Source: Clostridiales bacterium
GTDB lineage: Bacteria; Bacillota; Clostridia; Lachnospirales; Lachnospiraceae
DNA length: 53,624 bases
Direction: 5' to 3'
NCBI GenBank assembly: GCA_018374355.1
Contig: JAHAFI010000022.1
Coordinates: forward strand, 1-53,624
Shown here in pieces: positions 31,574-39,924 of this stretch. A program made the translations under genes and the position numbers. The notes beneath the pieces were generated by a model. That model did no database searches, was not told where the DNA came from, and saw only the letters and a program-made list of their open reading frames with translations. Position 1 is the stretch's first letter. The number at the start of each line of letters is the position of its first letter.

Positions 31574-32773
31574 ATGATTTTATTTTTAATGATACCCGCT
31601 TATGTTCTTGTAAACCTTTATATCCTGCACCGGATTCACAAATGGCTCACCGCCTGTTCCCGGCATTTCCGTTCCAAATGGTTTGTACTTCCCTATATCG
31701 GAATATATTCCCTGCTGGCCCTCTCCCTGCTTTTTGCATTCCTGCTGCCCTCCTCCGGGTTTCAGGTATTTGTCAAACGTCTGAGTAACTACTGGCTGGG
31801 AACGTTCCTGTACATTCTTCTGTTCGTAATTACGGCAGACATTCTTCGTCTGATTTTGCGGCGGGTTCCGGGGAAGCTTCATGATTTCTTATTCTCTAAA
31901 CCGGGATATGTCTTCGTGGGGCTTTTGCTGAGCGCTCTCGTGGCTGGTTTCAGTATTTACGGTGCAGGACACGCCAATTACATTAAAATCCATCCCTATG
32001 AGGTAACACTGGCAAAACAGGCGGAAGGGATTAAAGACCTGAAGGTTGCTTTGATTGCAGACCTTCATCTGGGCTATAGCTTCGGCAAACGCCAGATGAG
32101 CCAGATGGTAAAGAAGATTAATCGGCAGGAACCGGATATTGTACTGGTTGCCGGAGATATCTTTGACAATGAATACGAGGCCCTTCAGGACCCGGATGGA
32201 ATTGCTGAGATTCTTTCCGGGATCAAAAGCGCCTATGGAACTTACGGGGTATTTGGAAATCATGATGTGACGGAACGGCTTCTGGGTGGTTTTTCTGTTT
32301 CTACCGGGGAAAAGGATATCCGGGACAGCCGTTTTGAAGAATTTGCCCAAAAAGCCAACATTCAGATTCTTGACGATCAAGTGGAATGTATCGATGATGC
32401 CTTTTATCTTGTGGGACGCAAGGACGCTTCCAAACCGGGAGACGGAACGAAAAATCGAAGAAGCCCCGAGGAGCTTCTTGACGGACTGGATCAAACCAAA
32501 CCCATTCTTGTTCTTGAGCATCAGCCCAAACAACTGCAGGAGCTGGCAGACACCGGAGCGGACATCCAGTTTTCGGGGCATACCCACGATGGGCAGGTAT
32601 GGCCGGGAAATATGGTCATAAAGCTTTTCTGGGAAAATGCAGGCGGCTATCTAAAAAAAGACAGCCTGCACAGCATTGTTACCTCCGGCGTAGGCGTATG
32701 GGGGCCTGCCATGCGGGTAGGAACGGACAGCGAAATCTGCATCATCACAATCCATTTTGCAGATTCCCAATAG
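31574..32773 (+). CDS. Membrane-anchored metallophosphoesterase (YkuE-like)
   Basis: 399 residues: four hydrophobic segments over the first ~130 residues, then a calcineurin-like phosphoesterase domain (about 155-395) with all metal motifs: IADLHLGYS, VAGDIFDN, FGNHDV, LEHQP, SGHTHDGQVWPG. GGAGG before the ATG. Relatives act on phospholipids, nucleotides or cell-wall precursors at the membrane. 94 bp downstream of the PfoR-like gene and probably partly cotranscribed. Confidence 0.9.
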   Translation: MILFLMIPAYVLVNLYILHRIHKWLTACSRHFRSKWFVLPYIGIYSLLALSLLFAFLLPSSGFQVFVKRLSNYWLGTFLYILLFVITADILRLILRRVPGKLHDFLFSKPGYVFVGLLLSALVAGFSIYGAGHANYIKIHPYEVTLAKQAEGIKDLKVALIADLHLGYSFGKRQMSQMVKKINRQEPDIVLVAGDIFDNEYEALQDPDGIAEILSGIKSAYGTYGVFGNHDVTERLLGGFSVSTGEKDIRDSRFEEFAQKANIQILDDQVECIDDAFYLVGRKDASKPGDGTKNRRSPEELLDGLDQTKPILVLEHQPKQLQELADTGADIQFSGHTHDGQVWPGNMVIKLFWENAGGYLKKDSLHSIVTSGVGVWGPAMRVGTDSEICIITIHFADSQ

Positions 32774-32839
32774 CCTCAGGTACGCCGGGACGTAACTGTT
32801 CAGAAGGACAGCGTCCTGAATAATTACTCCAATTCAACA

Positions 32840-32879
32840 AAAACCATGAAACAGAAAAACTTTCCGTTTCATGGTTTTT
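32840..32879. terminator. Bidirectional terminator
   Basis: AAAACCATGAAAC and GTTTCATGGTTTT form a 13-bp stem between the convergent phosphoesterase and ddh genes. Confidence 0.92.
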
Positions 32880-32882
32880 ATT

Positions 32883-33875
32883 TTACAGCAGATGTGCTCT
32901 CAGCTCGTCTGCACTCATAGGAGATAAATAGGATGGAGCCACATCAAATACGGTCTTGCATCCCACAACTCCCTCTGCTTTCATCCGTGCGGCCGCTCTC
33001 GCATAGGCCACCAGTACACTGGAAGTAAATTCCGGGTTTGACTCCAGTTTCAGGGAATATTCGATCATCTGATGGGTTTTCTCACTGTCTCCGGTCATTC
33101 CGCTCCTCATAACGAAGCCTCCGTGAGGCATCTGATTGTGGTTCGCATCAAACTCTTCCTCTGTGATGAAGTTCACAACCGTATCATATTCCGCAAAATA
33201 ATTTTTCATGGTTTTGATGGACTCTTCAATCTGTTTCCGGTCTGCTCCTTCTTCCGCAACCACGTAGCACACTCTCTGGTGTTTTTCACGGGTTGTCAGC
33301 TCCGGCTGCGCCCCTGAACGAACCTGATCCATAGCTGCTTCCACCGGAACGGTATACTGGATTCCCCGTTTTACGCCCGGAACCCGGCGGATCGCATCAG
33401 AATGTCCCTGACTGACACCCTTTCCCCAGAAGGTATAGGTTTTTCCGTTTGGAAGAATAGATTCCGCATAAATACGGTTCAGAGAAAATAAGCCCGGATC
33501 CCAGCCTACGGAAATCAGCGCCAGATTTCCACTCTCCTTACATGCCGCATCCACTGCCGCAAAATGCTGGGGAATATTTGCATGAGTATCAAAGCTGTCG
33601 ATTACATTGAAATATTTCGCCAGTTCAGGTGTCTGTTTTGGAAGGTCCGTAGCGCTGCCGCCGCAAATGATCATCACATCAATCTGATCTTTCATTTCCT
33701 TTGCTGCATCCATCGAATAAGCTTTTGCACCCGGAGTAGCCAGCTTCACAGTTTCCGGAGCACGGCGTGTAAAAATCCCAACCAGTTCCATATCTTTATT
33801 CTGACGAACCGCCAGTTCTACCCCTTTGCCCAAATTGCCATAGCCTGCAATACCAATTCTGATTTTTTCCATCAT
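32883..33875 (-). CDS. ddh: meso-Diaminopimelate dehydrogenase
   Basis: 330 residues. Rossmann NADP site GIAGYGNLGKGV near the N-terminus, then substrate-site segments DSFDTHANIPQHFAAVD, SVGWDPGLFSLNRIYAE, GKGVSQGHSDAIRRVPGVK and HNQMPHGGFV. It makes meso-diaminopimelate in one step from tetrahydrodipicolinate and ammonia, for lysine and peptidoglycan. GGAGG before ATGATG; either ATG may be used. Own promoter at 33952-33980, overlapping the end of gntR. Confidence 0.95.
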   Translation of the reverse strand: MMEKIRIGIAGYGNLGKGVELAVRQNKDMELVGIFTRRAPETVKLATPGAKAYSMDAAKEMKDQIDVMIICGGSATDLPKQTPELAKYFNVIDSFDTHANIPQHFAAVDAACKESGNLALISVGWDPGLFSLNRIYAESILPNGKTYTFWGKGVSQGHSDAIRRVPGVKRGIQYTVPVEAAMDQVRSGAQPELTTREKHQRVCYVVAEEGADRKQIEESIKTMKNYFAEYDTVVNFITEEEFDANHNQMPHGGFVMRSGMTGDSEKTHQMIEYSLKLESNPEFTSSVLVAYARAAARMKAEGVVGCKTVFDVAPSYLSPMSADELRAHLL

Positions 33876-33951
33876 TCAGTTCCTCCTGACTGTTATGTTC
33901 TCTAACCGTCCCTTTCCGGGCAGTTATCGTTTCCTAAAAAATGACAGTAAC

Positions 33952-33980
33952 ATACTAACATATTTTTCCTGACATTTCAA
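33952..33980 (-). promoter_or_regulatory. ddh promoter
   Basis: Minus strand TTGAAA (33975-33980), 17-bp spacer, TAGTAT (33952-33957), overlapping the gntR stop codon. Confidence 0.7.
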
Positions 33981-34699
33981 CACTGTAACGTGGTAACTTC
34001 CTTACCCATAATTTCTTCCATTTTTTCATCAATCCACCGATAATGCTCCTCCAGAGCAGTCAGACCTGCTTCCCGTTCTCCCTGCATCAAACATTCGTAA
34101 ATCGTCCGGTGGGTTTTAATCCACCACTCTGCATACTCCCTTGTGGCATATTCCAGCACCATCAGGATTTCCTCCAGACAGACCTGAGATAGAGATTCCA
34201 TCATCATAACCAGAAGTCGGTTTCCTGAACATGCAATCAGCATCTGATGAAAATCATGGTCGATCTGCATCATGGATTGGTAATCATTTTCTCTGGTTCT
34301 GTCCATAATTTCCGCAAATTTGTCTCTCTCCGCTTCACCCATCCGATCCAGAGCCAAATTGAAGGCCTGAATCTCCATGGCCCGGCGAAGGTGATTCACT
34401 TCCAGATAATCTGTTCCGTTCATAAAAATCAGCATAGAAAATAAGCTGCTCATGCTCTGTCCCATCCGGTTTACGAGGAAATTTCCTTTTCCGTGGCGGC
34501 ACTCGATCAGCCCCATATGTTCCAGCGTCCTCAGAGCCTCCCTTATGGAATTCCGGCTATAGCCTAAGGTCTCCATCAGTTCCCGTTCCGACGGCAGTCT
34601 GCCTCCGAAAGCAATCTCTTTTTCCTTTGCAAGCTGTTTAATATAGTCTATCACCTGATGGTATACTTTATCAGAAGATGTATTTCCAGTTATATCCAT
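33977..34699 (-). CDS. GntR/FadR-family transcriptional regulator
   Basis: 240 residues: winged HTH (about 8-75, GGRLPSERELMETLGYSRNS, IREALRTLEHMGLIECRHGKG) and an all-helical FCD ligand domain (about 95-230, with metal-type residues in IDHDFHQML and THRTIYECL). FadR-subfamily members sense organic acids such as lactate, pyruvate or gluconate. It is last gene of the lrgA-lrgB-gntR operon (13 bp after lrgB), and a FadR-type palindrome sits at the operon promoter, so it probably represses its own operon until its ligand appears. Confidence 0.9.
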   Translation of the reverse strand: MDITGNTSSDKVYHQVIDYIKQLAKEKEIAFGGRLPSERELMETLGYSRNSIREALRTLEHMGLIECRHGKGNFLVNRMGQSMSSLFSMLIFMNGTDYLEVNHLRRAMEIQAFNLALDRMGEAERDKFAEIMDRTRENDYQSMMQIDHDFHQMLIACSGNRLLVMMMESLSQVCLEEILMVLEYATREYAEWWIKTHRTIYECLMQGEREAGLTALEEHYRWIDEKMEEIMGKEVTTLQC

Positions 34700-34712
34700 T
34701 TTTATTGTCTCC

Positions 34713-35405
34713 TTACATCAATCCAGCAAATACAGACGCTCCCGCTACGGTAAGAAGTCCCGCCACCGCAATGGCCAGACTGCTCATCGCCCCTTCCACA
34801 GCTCCCATCTCCATTGCCTTCACCGTTCCTATGGCATGGGAGGAGGTTCCGATTGCAAGTCCCTTTGCCACCGGCTCTTCAATCCGAAATACCCGGCATA
34901 CCAGCTCCGCCATCACATTTCCTAAAATTCCGGTGATAATAATTACCGCCACCGTAATCGTCACCACGCCGCCCAGTTCCTCGGAAATTCCCATTCCGAT
35001 GGCCGTGGTAATGGATTTTGGAAGCAGGGTCACATAATGCTGATGGCTCAGGCCGAAAAGCCGCGACAAAAGAAACACACCGGACAGCCCTGCCAGAACA
35101 CCGGAAATGATCCCGACCGCCACCGCTTTAAAGTTTTTCTTTAAAAGCTCCAACTGCCGGTACAGCGGAACTGCCAGACATACCGTGGCTGGTGTCAGAA
35201 GATAACTGAGATACTGGCCGCTTTTGTAATAGCTGTCATAATCAATCTGAAAGATAACCAAAATTCCCATAACGCTGATCACCGCAATCAGCAGGGGATT
35301 AAAAACCGCCAGCCGGAATTTTTTCTTCAAAAGAAGCCCCAGCTCATAACAAGCCAGACTGACCAGCGCTCCGAAAAATACCGAATCTGTCAAAAACTCC
35401 TTCAT
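34713..35405 (-). CDS. lrgB: LrgB/PftB family membrane protein
   Basis: 230 residues from ATG 35405, with about seven membrane segments and the family signature LLPKSITTAIGMGISEELGG and AIGTSSHAIGTVKAMEMG. LrgAB was first described as an antiholin-like pair; in Bacillus subtilis and Streptococcus mutans the homologous pairs take up pyruvate. The start overlaps the lrgA stop (ATGA). A GntR sensor next door fits an organic-acid transporter. Confidence 0.92.
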   Translation of the reverse strand: MKEFLTDSVFFGALVSLACYELGLLLKKKFRLAVFNPLLIAVISVMGILVIFQIDYDSYYKSGQYLSYLLTPATVCLAVPLYRQLELLKKNFKAVAVGIISGVLAGLSGVFLLSRLFGLSHQHYVTLLPKSITTAIGMGISEELGGVVTITVAVIIITGILGNVMAELVCRVFRIEEPVAKGLAIGTSSHAIGTVKAMEMGAVEGAMSSLAIAVAGLLTVAGASVFAGLM

Positions 35406-35770
35406 CTCTTTTCCGCCTTTCTCTTTTTTTCTCTGCGGATGATGCTTTGAGTGGTTCTTCCCGTCACTGCCATGACAAGGACCGTTGTGATCACCGTAAT
35501 CACAGCAATGGGAATCCATACCGGACGCAGGATTCCCCATGAAGTCAGAAGGCCCACCCCTGCCGGAATAAACATCACCGGCATGATTTCTATCAGAAAA
35601 TCTGCTGTTTCTTTGATCTGATCCACCTTGCAGATTCCCGTCATAAGTCCTAAAAGAAGCAGCGCCAGTCCGTATACGCTGGCGGGAATGGGCAGAGGCA
35701 GAAGAGCGTAAAGGATCTCCCCCATGAAGGAAACCGCTAAAATAATACTGAATTGCTTAATATATTTCAT
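35402..35770 (-). CDS. lrgA: LrgA/CidA family membrane protein
   Basis: 122 residues with four membrane helices and the holin-like core LLPLPIPASVYGLALLLLGL, IMPVMFIPAGVGL. Partner of LrgB, overlapping it by 4 bases. Basic Lys/Arg-rich C-terminus in the cytoplasm. First gene of the operon, behind a near-perfect promoter. Confidence 0.92.
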   Translation of the reverse strand: MKYIKQFSIILAVSFMGEILYALLPLPIPASVYGLALLLLGLMTGICKVDQIKETADFLIEIMPVMFIPAGVGLLTSWGILRPVWIPIAVITVITTVLVMAVTGRTTQSIIRREKKRKAEKR

Positions 35771-35795
35771 TTTCCTGTCCTCTTTGTTGAATCAG

Positions 35796-35840
35796 TGGTA
35801 GTACCAGTCAGATTATACGAAGTTATTTCACCGAAGTCAA
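35796..35840 (-). promoter_or_regulatory. lrgAB-gntR promoter with FadR-type operator
   Basis: Minus strand TTGACT (35835-35840), 17-bp spacer, TATAAT (35812-35817). Just downstream is the palindrome TGGTACTACCA (35796-35806), matching the TGGTNNNACCA core of FadR/PdhR/LldR operators. Placement over the transcription start predicts repression by the operon-encoded GntR protein. Confidence 0.75.
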
Positions 35841-35859
35841 GGAGTAAAACGGTAGTTCT

Positions 35860-36861
35860 TTATTCTATTAGCGTCCGTACCCGGATTCCCGGAAGTATCT
35901 GTTCTGCTGCTTCCACCTTTTCCTTCTCATGCTCCAGCTTCCGGGAAAGTTCCCCGTACAGAATATCCTGAAAATCCCGGCCGGCTTTTTCACTTTCATA
36001 AACCGACCGTTTCTCCTCCGGTAAGGCCAGCGCCTCTTTTACAAAATTGCTTTTTACCTCTTCCGTCAGTTCATCCACCCATGCCCGATGCAGAATCCGT
36101 CCGTCAAAGATCAGAAAAATCTTATATCTTTTCTCTTTGGGAACTACATATAGAATGTACTGACTGCTGAGGTTTTCATACAGATGCAGTTCACGGTTTA
36201 CATAATTTACATTTTCCAGAAAATCCCGGTACTTTCCTGCCAGCTCAAACCGCTGGTTTCCGGCTTCCAGAACCATCCTGTTTTCCAGCTCTCTTCTGAA
36301 AGCTTCCATCTCGCCACTCTCCGTAAAAATCTTAATCAGCTTTTCCCGGTTCTCCTCCCGCTCTTTTCCCTTCAGCTCTTTCGGAAAGATATGAAAGGAA
36401 AACCCACAGCTTCCATCCTCCTTTTCTGTTACCGGAAACAGATGAGGGAAAAAGGCGGCCAGCTCTTCCACTCGTCCCCGGCTTCTGAAGGGGCCAAAGG
36501 TATCCGCCTCCCTTTCCCATACAATCTTCAGGATTTTCCCAGCTCGTTTTTCCGATACCTTCAAATAGACATAACGGGAATCGTTTTTCATCATTGCATT
36601 GAAAAAAGGTTTGATTTTTTTGATACTCTCACACTCTAAAAGCATGGCCTCCAGATGGGTGTCGGTTACTGTCCATACCACATCATCGATGAACGGCGCC
36701 ATCTTTCTGGCCTTTTCCCATTTCGGATTGGTGGAAAAATAGGTGCTGACTCTCTGTTTCAGGCATTTGCTTTTTCCTATATAGATGATATTTCCTTCCT
36801 TGTCAAGCATCCGGTAGATCCCGGGCTTTTCCGGAAGATTCTTTAGTTTTTCTTTATCCAT
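35860..36861 (-). CDS. GIY-YIG nuclease, UvrC N-terminal-like
   Basis: 333 residues from ATG 36861. The GIY-YIG domain (about 1-90) reads LPEKPGIYRMLDKEGNIIYI GK with LKQRVSTYF, as in UvrC. A region with the UvrB-interaction type motif (RFELAGKYRDFLENV) follows, and a helical tail. It lacks the RNase H-like and HhH parts of UvrC (usually ~600 residues), resembling the Cho-like short proteins that make the 3' incision alone. No neighbour suggests an operon. It sits after the phn terminator. Confidence 0.82.
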   Translation of the reverse strand: MDKEKLKNLPEKPGIYRMLDKEGNIIYIGKSKCLKQRVSTYFSTNPKWEKARKMAPFIDDVVWTVTDTHLEAMLLECESIKKIKPFFNAMMKNDSRYVYLKVSEKRAGKILKIVWEREADTFGPFRSRGRVEELAAFFPHLFPVTEKEDGSCGFSFHIFPKELKGKEREENREKLIKIFTESGEMEAFRRELENRMVLEAGNQRFELAGKYRDFLENVNYVNRELHLYENLSSQYILYVVPKEKRYKIFLIFDGRILHRAWVDELTEEVKSNFVKEALALPEEKRSVYESEKAGRDFQDILYGELSRKLEHEKEKVEAAEQILPGIRVRTLIE

Positions 36862-36950
36862 GCGTTTTATCTTCTCCCTGAGATTTCGCTTCAAGTATAT
36901 CTTAGCGTATGTCCATTGGCAAGTCTCAGAAAATGTTTCTCCAAAACAGA

Positions 36951-36996
36951 AAAAATCCTCCCCGCCGGGCTCCATCAGCCCACCGAAGAGGATTTT
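36951..36996 (-). terminator. phn operon terminator
   Basis: Minus strand AAAATCCTC ... GAGGATTTTTTC with an inner GGGCT/AGCCC stem, 17 bp after the phnX stop. Confidence 0.88.
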
Positions 36997-37012
36997 CCCC
37001 ATATCCGCTCTT

Positions 37013-37783
37013 TTATTCTCCAATCAATTCCAAAATCCCTCTGATATCCATCACCACGCAGTCCGCTCCCGCTGCCAGATACCGTTCTGTCACCTGACGG
37101 ACTTTTTCCTGTCTTTCCGCCTCATCCAGTCCTTCGTACTCTTCTTTGGTCAGCGCCATCTCAGAGCTTCCCTCGATGACTCCCACGGTAAATGCACCTG
37201 CATTCTTTCCTTCCCGGATATCGGAAATGGTGTCTCCCACCTTCATTACCCTGTCCACTGCACTGATTTTCAGAGCCTCCATGTTTCTAAACACCATGTA
37301 CGGATAAGGTCTTCCCACATGGTTTGTGGAATCGGGACTGAACCAGCAGTCCGGTTCATATCCCGCTTTCTTTGCTTCCCTGGTCACGATTTCCATCATA
37401 GCGTCTGTATAACCTGTGGTAGAACCGATTTTTATTCCCATTTCCCGCAGTTTCGCCACAGTCTCTGTCACATAATCCTTAGGCCGGGCAAACTTGTGGA
37501 GAATACCCATCAGACTGGAGGCAAATTTTTCATGCATTTCATCTACATCCTGATCGGTAAATGCTCTCCCGTGAACTCTCCGGAATTCCTTTTCGATGCG
37601 CTCCATCTGCAGCATCGTTTTGATGTGATCCCATTTCAGCATACCCATGGGTTTTCTGGTTTCTTCCATCGTAGGCTCAATTCCATATTCCCTGAAAATT
37701 TCCATAAAAGCCTGTACCGGCGCAAAGCATCCGTAATCCACCGTTGTTCCTGCCCAGTCAAATATTACCGCTTCAAATTTCAT
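37013..37783 (-). CDS. phnX: Phosphonoacetaldehyde hydrolase (phosphonatase)
   Basis: 256-residue HAD-superfamily enzyme: nucleophile Asp9 in FDWAGTTVDYG, Schiff-base Lys50 in MGMLKWDHI, STTGYTDAMM, and metal Asp residues in VGDTISDIREG. It splits the C-P bond of phosphonoacetaldehyde to acetaldehyde and phosphate. It directly follows phnW (1-base gap) and uses its product. Confidence 0.95.
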   Translation of the reverse strand: MKFEAVIFDWAGTTVDYGCFAPVQAFMEIFREYGIEPTMEETRKPMGMLKWDHIKTMLQMERIEKEFRRVHGRAFTDQDVDEMHEKFASSLMGILHKFARPKDYVTETVAKLREMGIKIGSTTGYTDAMMEIVTREAKKAGYEPDCWFSPDSTNHVGRPYPYMVFRNMEALKISAVDRVMKVGDTISDIREGKNAGAFTVGVIEGSSEMALTKEEYEGLDEAERQEKVRQVTERYLAAGADCVVMDIRGILELIGE

Positions 37784-37784
37784 C

Positions 37785-38885
37785 TCAAAGTTCTCCTTTT
37801 TCCTTCAAAAAATCTTCGATAATGCCGCATACCTTCTCAATATCTTCTTTATAAATTTCACCGATATTTCCAATCCGGAAGGTTTCTGCATCCGTTACCT
37901 TTCCCGGGTAGATGGCATATCCTCGTTCTTTGATATAACGGTACATCTCCTCGAAGGTATAATTTTTGTTTTCCTGATAAAAGAATGTAGTGATGATCGG
38001 TCCCTGATACTCTGCTCCCACATAGGTTTTGAATCCCAGCTTATTCAGCTTTTCAATCAAAAGCCTGTTATTATCCGTATAGCGGGCCTGTCTCGCTTCG
38101 ATTCCTCCTTCTGCTTCCATTTCCTCCAAAGCTTTTGCAAATGCAAGAACCACATGAGTAGGAGAAGTAAATCTCCATTTTCCGTCTTTCTGCATGGTTT
38201 CCCACTGATCGTACAGATCCAGAGAAAGACTTCTGGCTTTTCCTTTGCTCTCCACCAGTTTTTCTGTCCGGCAGATGATAAATGAGAATCCCGGAACTCC
38301 CTGAATACATTTGTTGGCGCTGCTGACAAGGAAATCAATTCCCAGTTCTCCCACCGGAATATCTACTCCTCCAAAGCTGGACATCGCATCCACAATCATC
38401 GTTCTTCCGGCCTTTTTCACCACTTTTGCAATTGCTGCAATATCATTGAGAATACCGGAGGTGGTTTCACTGTGAACCATGGAGACATGGGTGATGGCAG
38501 GATCTTTTTCAAGAATCCTTTCGATTTCCTCTGCATCGGGAATCCGGTCGTAATTCACTTCGTAAATCTCATAGGAAATACCTGCATGTTCCGCAATATC
38601 ACCCATCCGGCGGCCGTAATGACCGTTTGAAGCGATGAGCAGCTTGTCTTCTTTCCCGATCACACTGGTGAGAACAGATTCCACGCCAAAAGTACCGCTT
38701 CCCTGCATCAGTACCACCGTATATTCCGGCTCCTGTACATGTGCCAGTTTCAGAAGCTTTTCCCGAATCCTGAGAGTGATTTTTTTGTAATCGTCATCCC
38801 ATGTGCAGTGGTCAAAAAGCATTTCTTTTTTTACAGTCTCTGTGGTAGTTAATGGTCCCGGTGTTAATAATTTATAATTCATCAT
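37785..38885 (-). CDS. phnW: 2-Aminoethylphosphonate-pyruvate transaminase
   Basis: 366-residue class V PLP enzyme: LLTPGPLTTTETVKKEMLFD at the start, MQGSGTFGVESVL, PLP-binding Asp166 in IVDAMSSFGG and Lys192 in SSANKCIQGVPG. It moves the amino group of 2-aminoethylphosphonate to pyruvate, giving phosphonoacetaldehyde and alanine. Located between the transporter genes and phnX in one operon. Confidence 0.95.
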   Translation of the reverse strand: MMNYKLLTPGPLTTTETVKKEMLFDHCTWDDDYKKITLRIREKLLKLAHVQEPEYTVVLMQGSGTFGVESVLTSVIGKEDKLLIASNGHYGRRMGDIAEHAGISYEIYEVNYDRIPDAEEIERILEKDPAITHVSMVHSETTSGILNDIAAIAKVVKKAGRTMIVDAMSSFGGVDIPVGELGIDFLVSSANKCIQGVPGFSFIICRTEKLVESKGKARSLSLDLYDQWETMQKDGKWRFTSPTHVVLAFAKALEEMEAEGGIEARQARYTDNNRLLIEKLNKLGFKTYVGAEYQGPIITTFFYQENKNYTFEEMYRYIKERGYAIYPGKVTDAETFRIGNIGEIYKEDIEKVCGIIEDFLKEKGEL

Positions 38886-38906
38886 CGTATATGTTCTCCG
38901 TTTCTT

Positions 38907-39905
38907 CTATTTTGCCAGCTCTTTTGCATTTTCAGATAACTGCTGATGTTTTTCCAGCAGCTCTACGGTCAGCTTCTCAGAAAATACTTTCGGATATGCG
39001 GACATATTTTCCGAGTCGGAAGGTTCTCCCTCATAAATTGGAAGCGGATATGTCTCCTGCAGCTTTTCTCTTCCGTTTTTAATAATGCATTCCGCCATCT
39101 CCATAGCAAGTGCATTGGTATTCTCTCCTTTATCCACCACAGCAACCGATTCCGTCAGAGAAAAATTGCCTTCTGTGGGATCAATAAAATCAACCGGAAG
39201 TCCTTCTGCTTTATCCGCTACCGCCTGATGGCGCAGGCCAAATCCAATGGCCACCTCTCCTGCCCGTACCTTTTTCAGCGGTGCAGAACCGGAGCTTTCA
39301 ATATGAGGACCGGCATTTTTATAAATGTCTCCCAGAATCTGTGTGGCTTCTTCCTCTCCATAAGCGCTCACCAAAGCCTGCATCAGAAGCCATGCCGTAG
39401 AAGAGCTCTGAATATCCGTTACTGAAATAAAACCGCTGTAAACCGGGTCTGCCAGATCCTTGATACATATGGGTGTGGGCAGATTATTTTCCGTCATCAT
39501 TTCCGTATTTACAAAGATTGCCCCCTCCTGTTTGGTGATCGGAGTGTAGAAGGATGCATACTCTTCCAGGGGACTGGTTTCAAATGTCAGATCCTGAAAC
39601 ATATTTTTTTGTTCCTGTGCGCTGTCCAGATAAAAGGAACTCATGGTTACCAGATCGGCTTCGATATCGGTTCCTTCTGCCAGCAGTTTTCCTCCCAGCT
39701 CCGAGGTTCCAAAAGACTGCATCAAATATTTTCCCTCGTATCCGTTACTGTCCAGCGCATCCTTCATGGCCTCAATCGCTTCGTCATCTGCATTTGTGTA
39801 AAGCACCACTTCGTCATTTTTTGATCCGCCGCATCCGGAGAAAACAGCAGAAACCGTCATTCCCATAGTCAGCGCCATTGCAATTACTCTTTTCCGATTT
39901 TTCAT
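38907..39905 (-). CDS. Phosphonate ABC transporter binding lipoprotein
   Basis: 332 residues. Lipoprotein signal (Cys25 in VFSGCGG), then an iron/thiamine/2-AEP-class type II periplasmic-binding fold (VVLYTNADDEAIEAMKDAL, TDIEADLVTMSSF, SVTDIQSSSTAWLLMQAL). Members of this class carry 2-aminoethylphosphonate in PhnSTUV-type importers; the operon partners phnW and phnX make that the probable ligand. It lies 19 bp after the permease gene. Confidence 0.88.
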   Translation of the reverse strand: MKNRKRVIAMALTMGMTVSAVFSGCGGSKNDEVVLYTNADDEAIEAMKDALDSNGYEGKYLMQSFGTSELGGKLLAEGTDIEADLVTMSSFYLDSAQEQKNMFQDLTFETSPLEEYASFYTPITKQEGAIFVNTEMMTENNLPTPICIKDLADPVYSGFISVTDIQSSSTAWLLMQALVSAYGEEEATQILGDIYKNAGPHIESSGSAPLKKVRAGEVAIGFGLRHQAVADKAEGLPVDFIDPTEGNFSLTESVAVVDKGENTNALAMEMAECIIKNGREKLQETYPLPIYEGEPSDSENMSAYPKVFSEKLTVELLEKHQQLSENAKELAK

Positions 39906-39924
39906 AATAATTTTTTCCTCTCTC

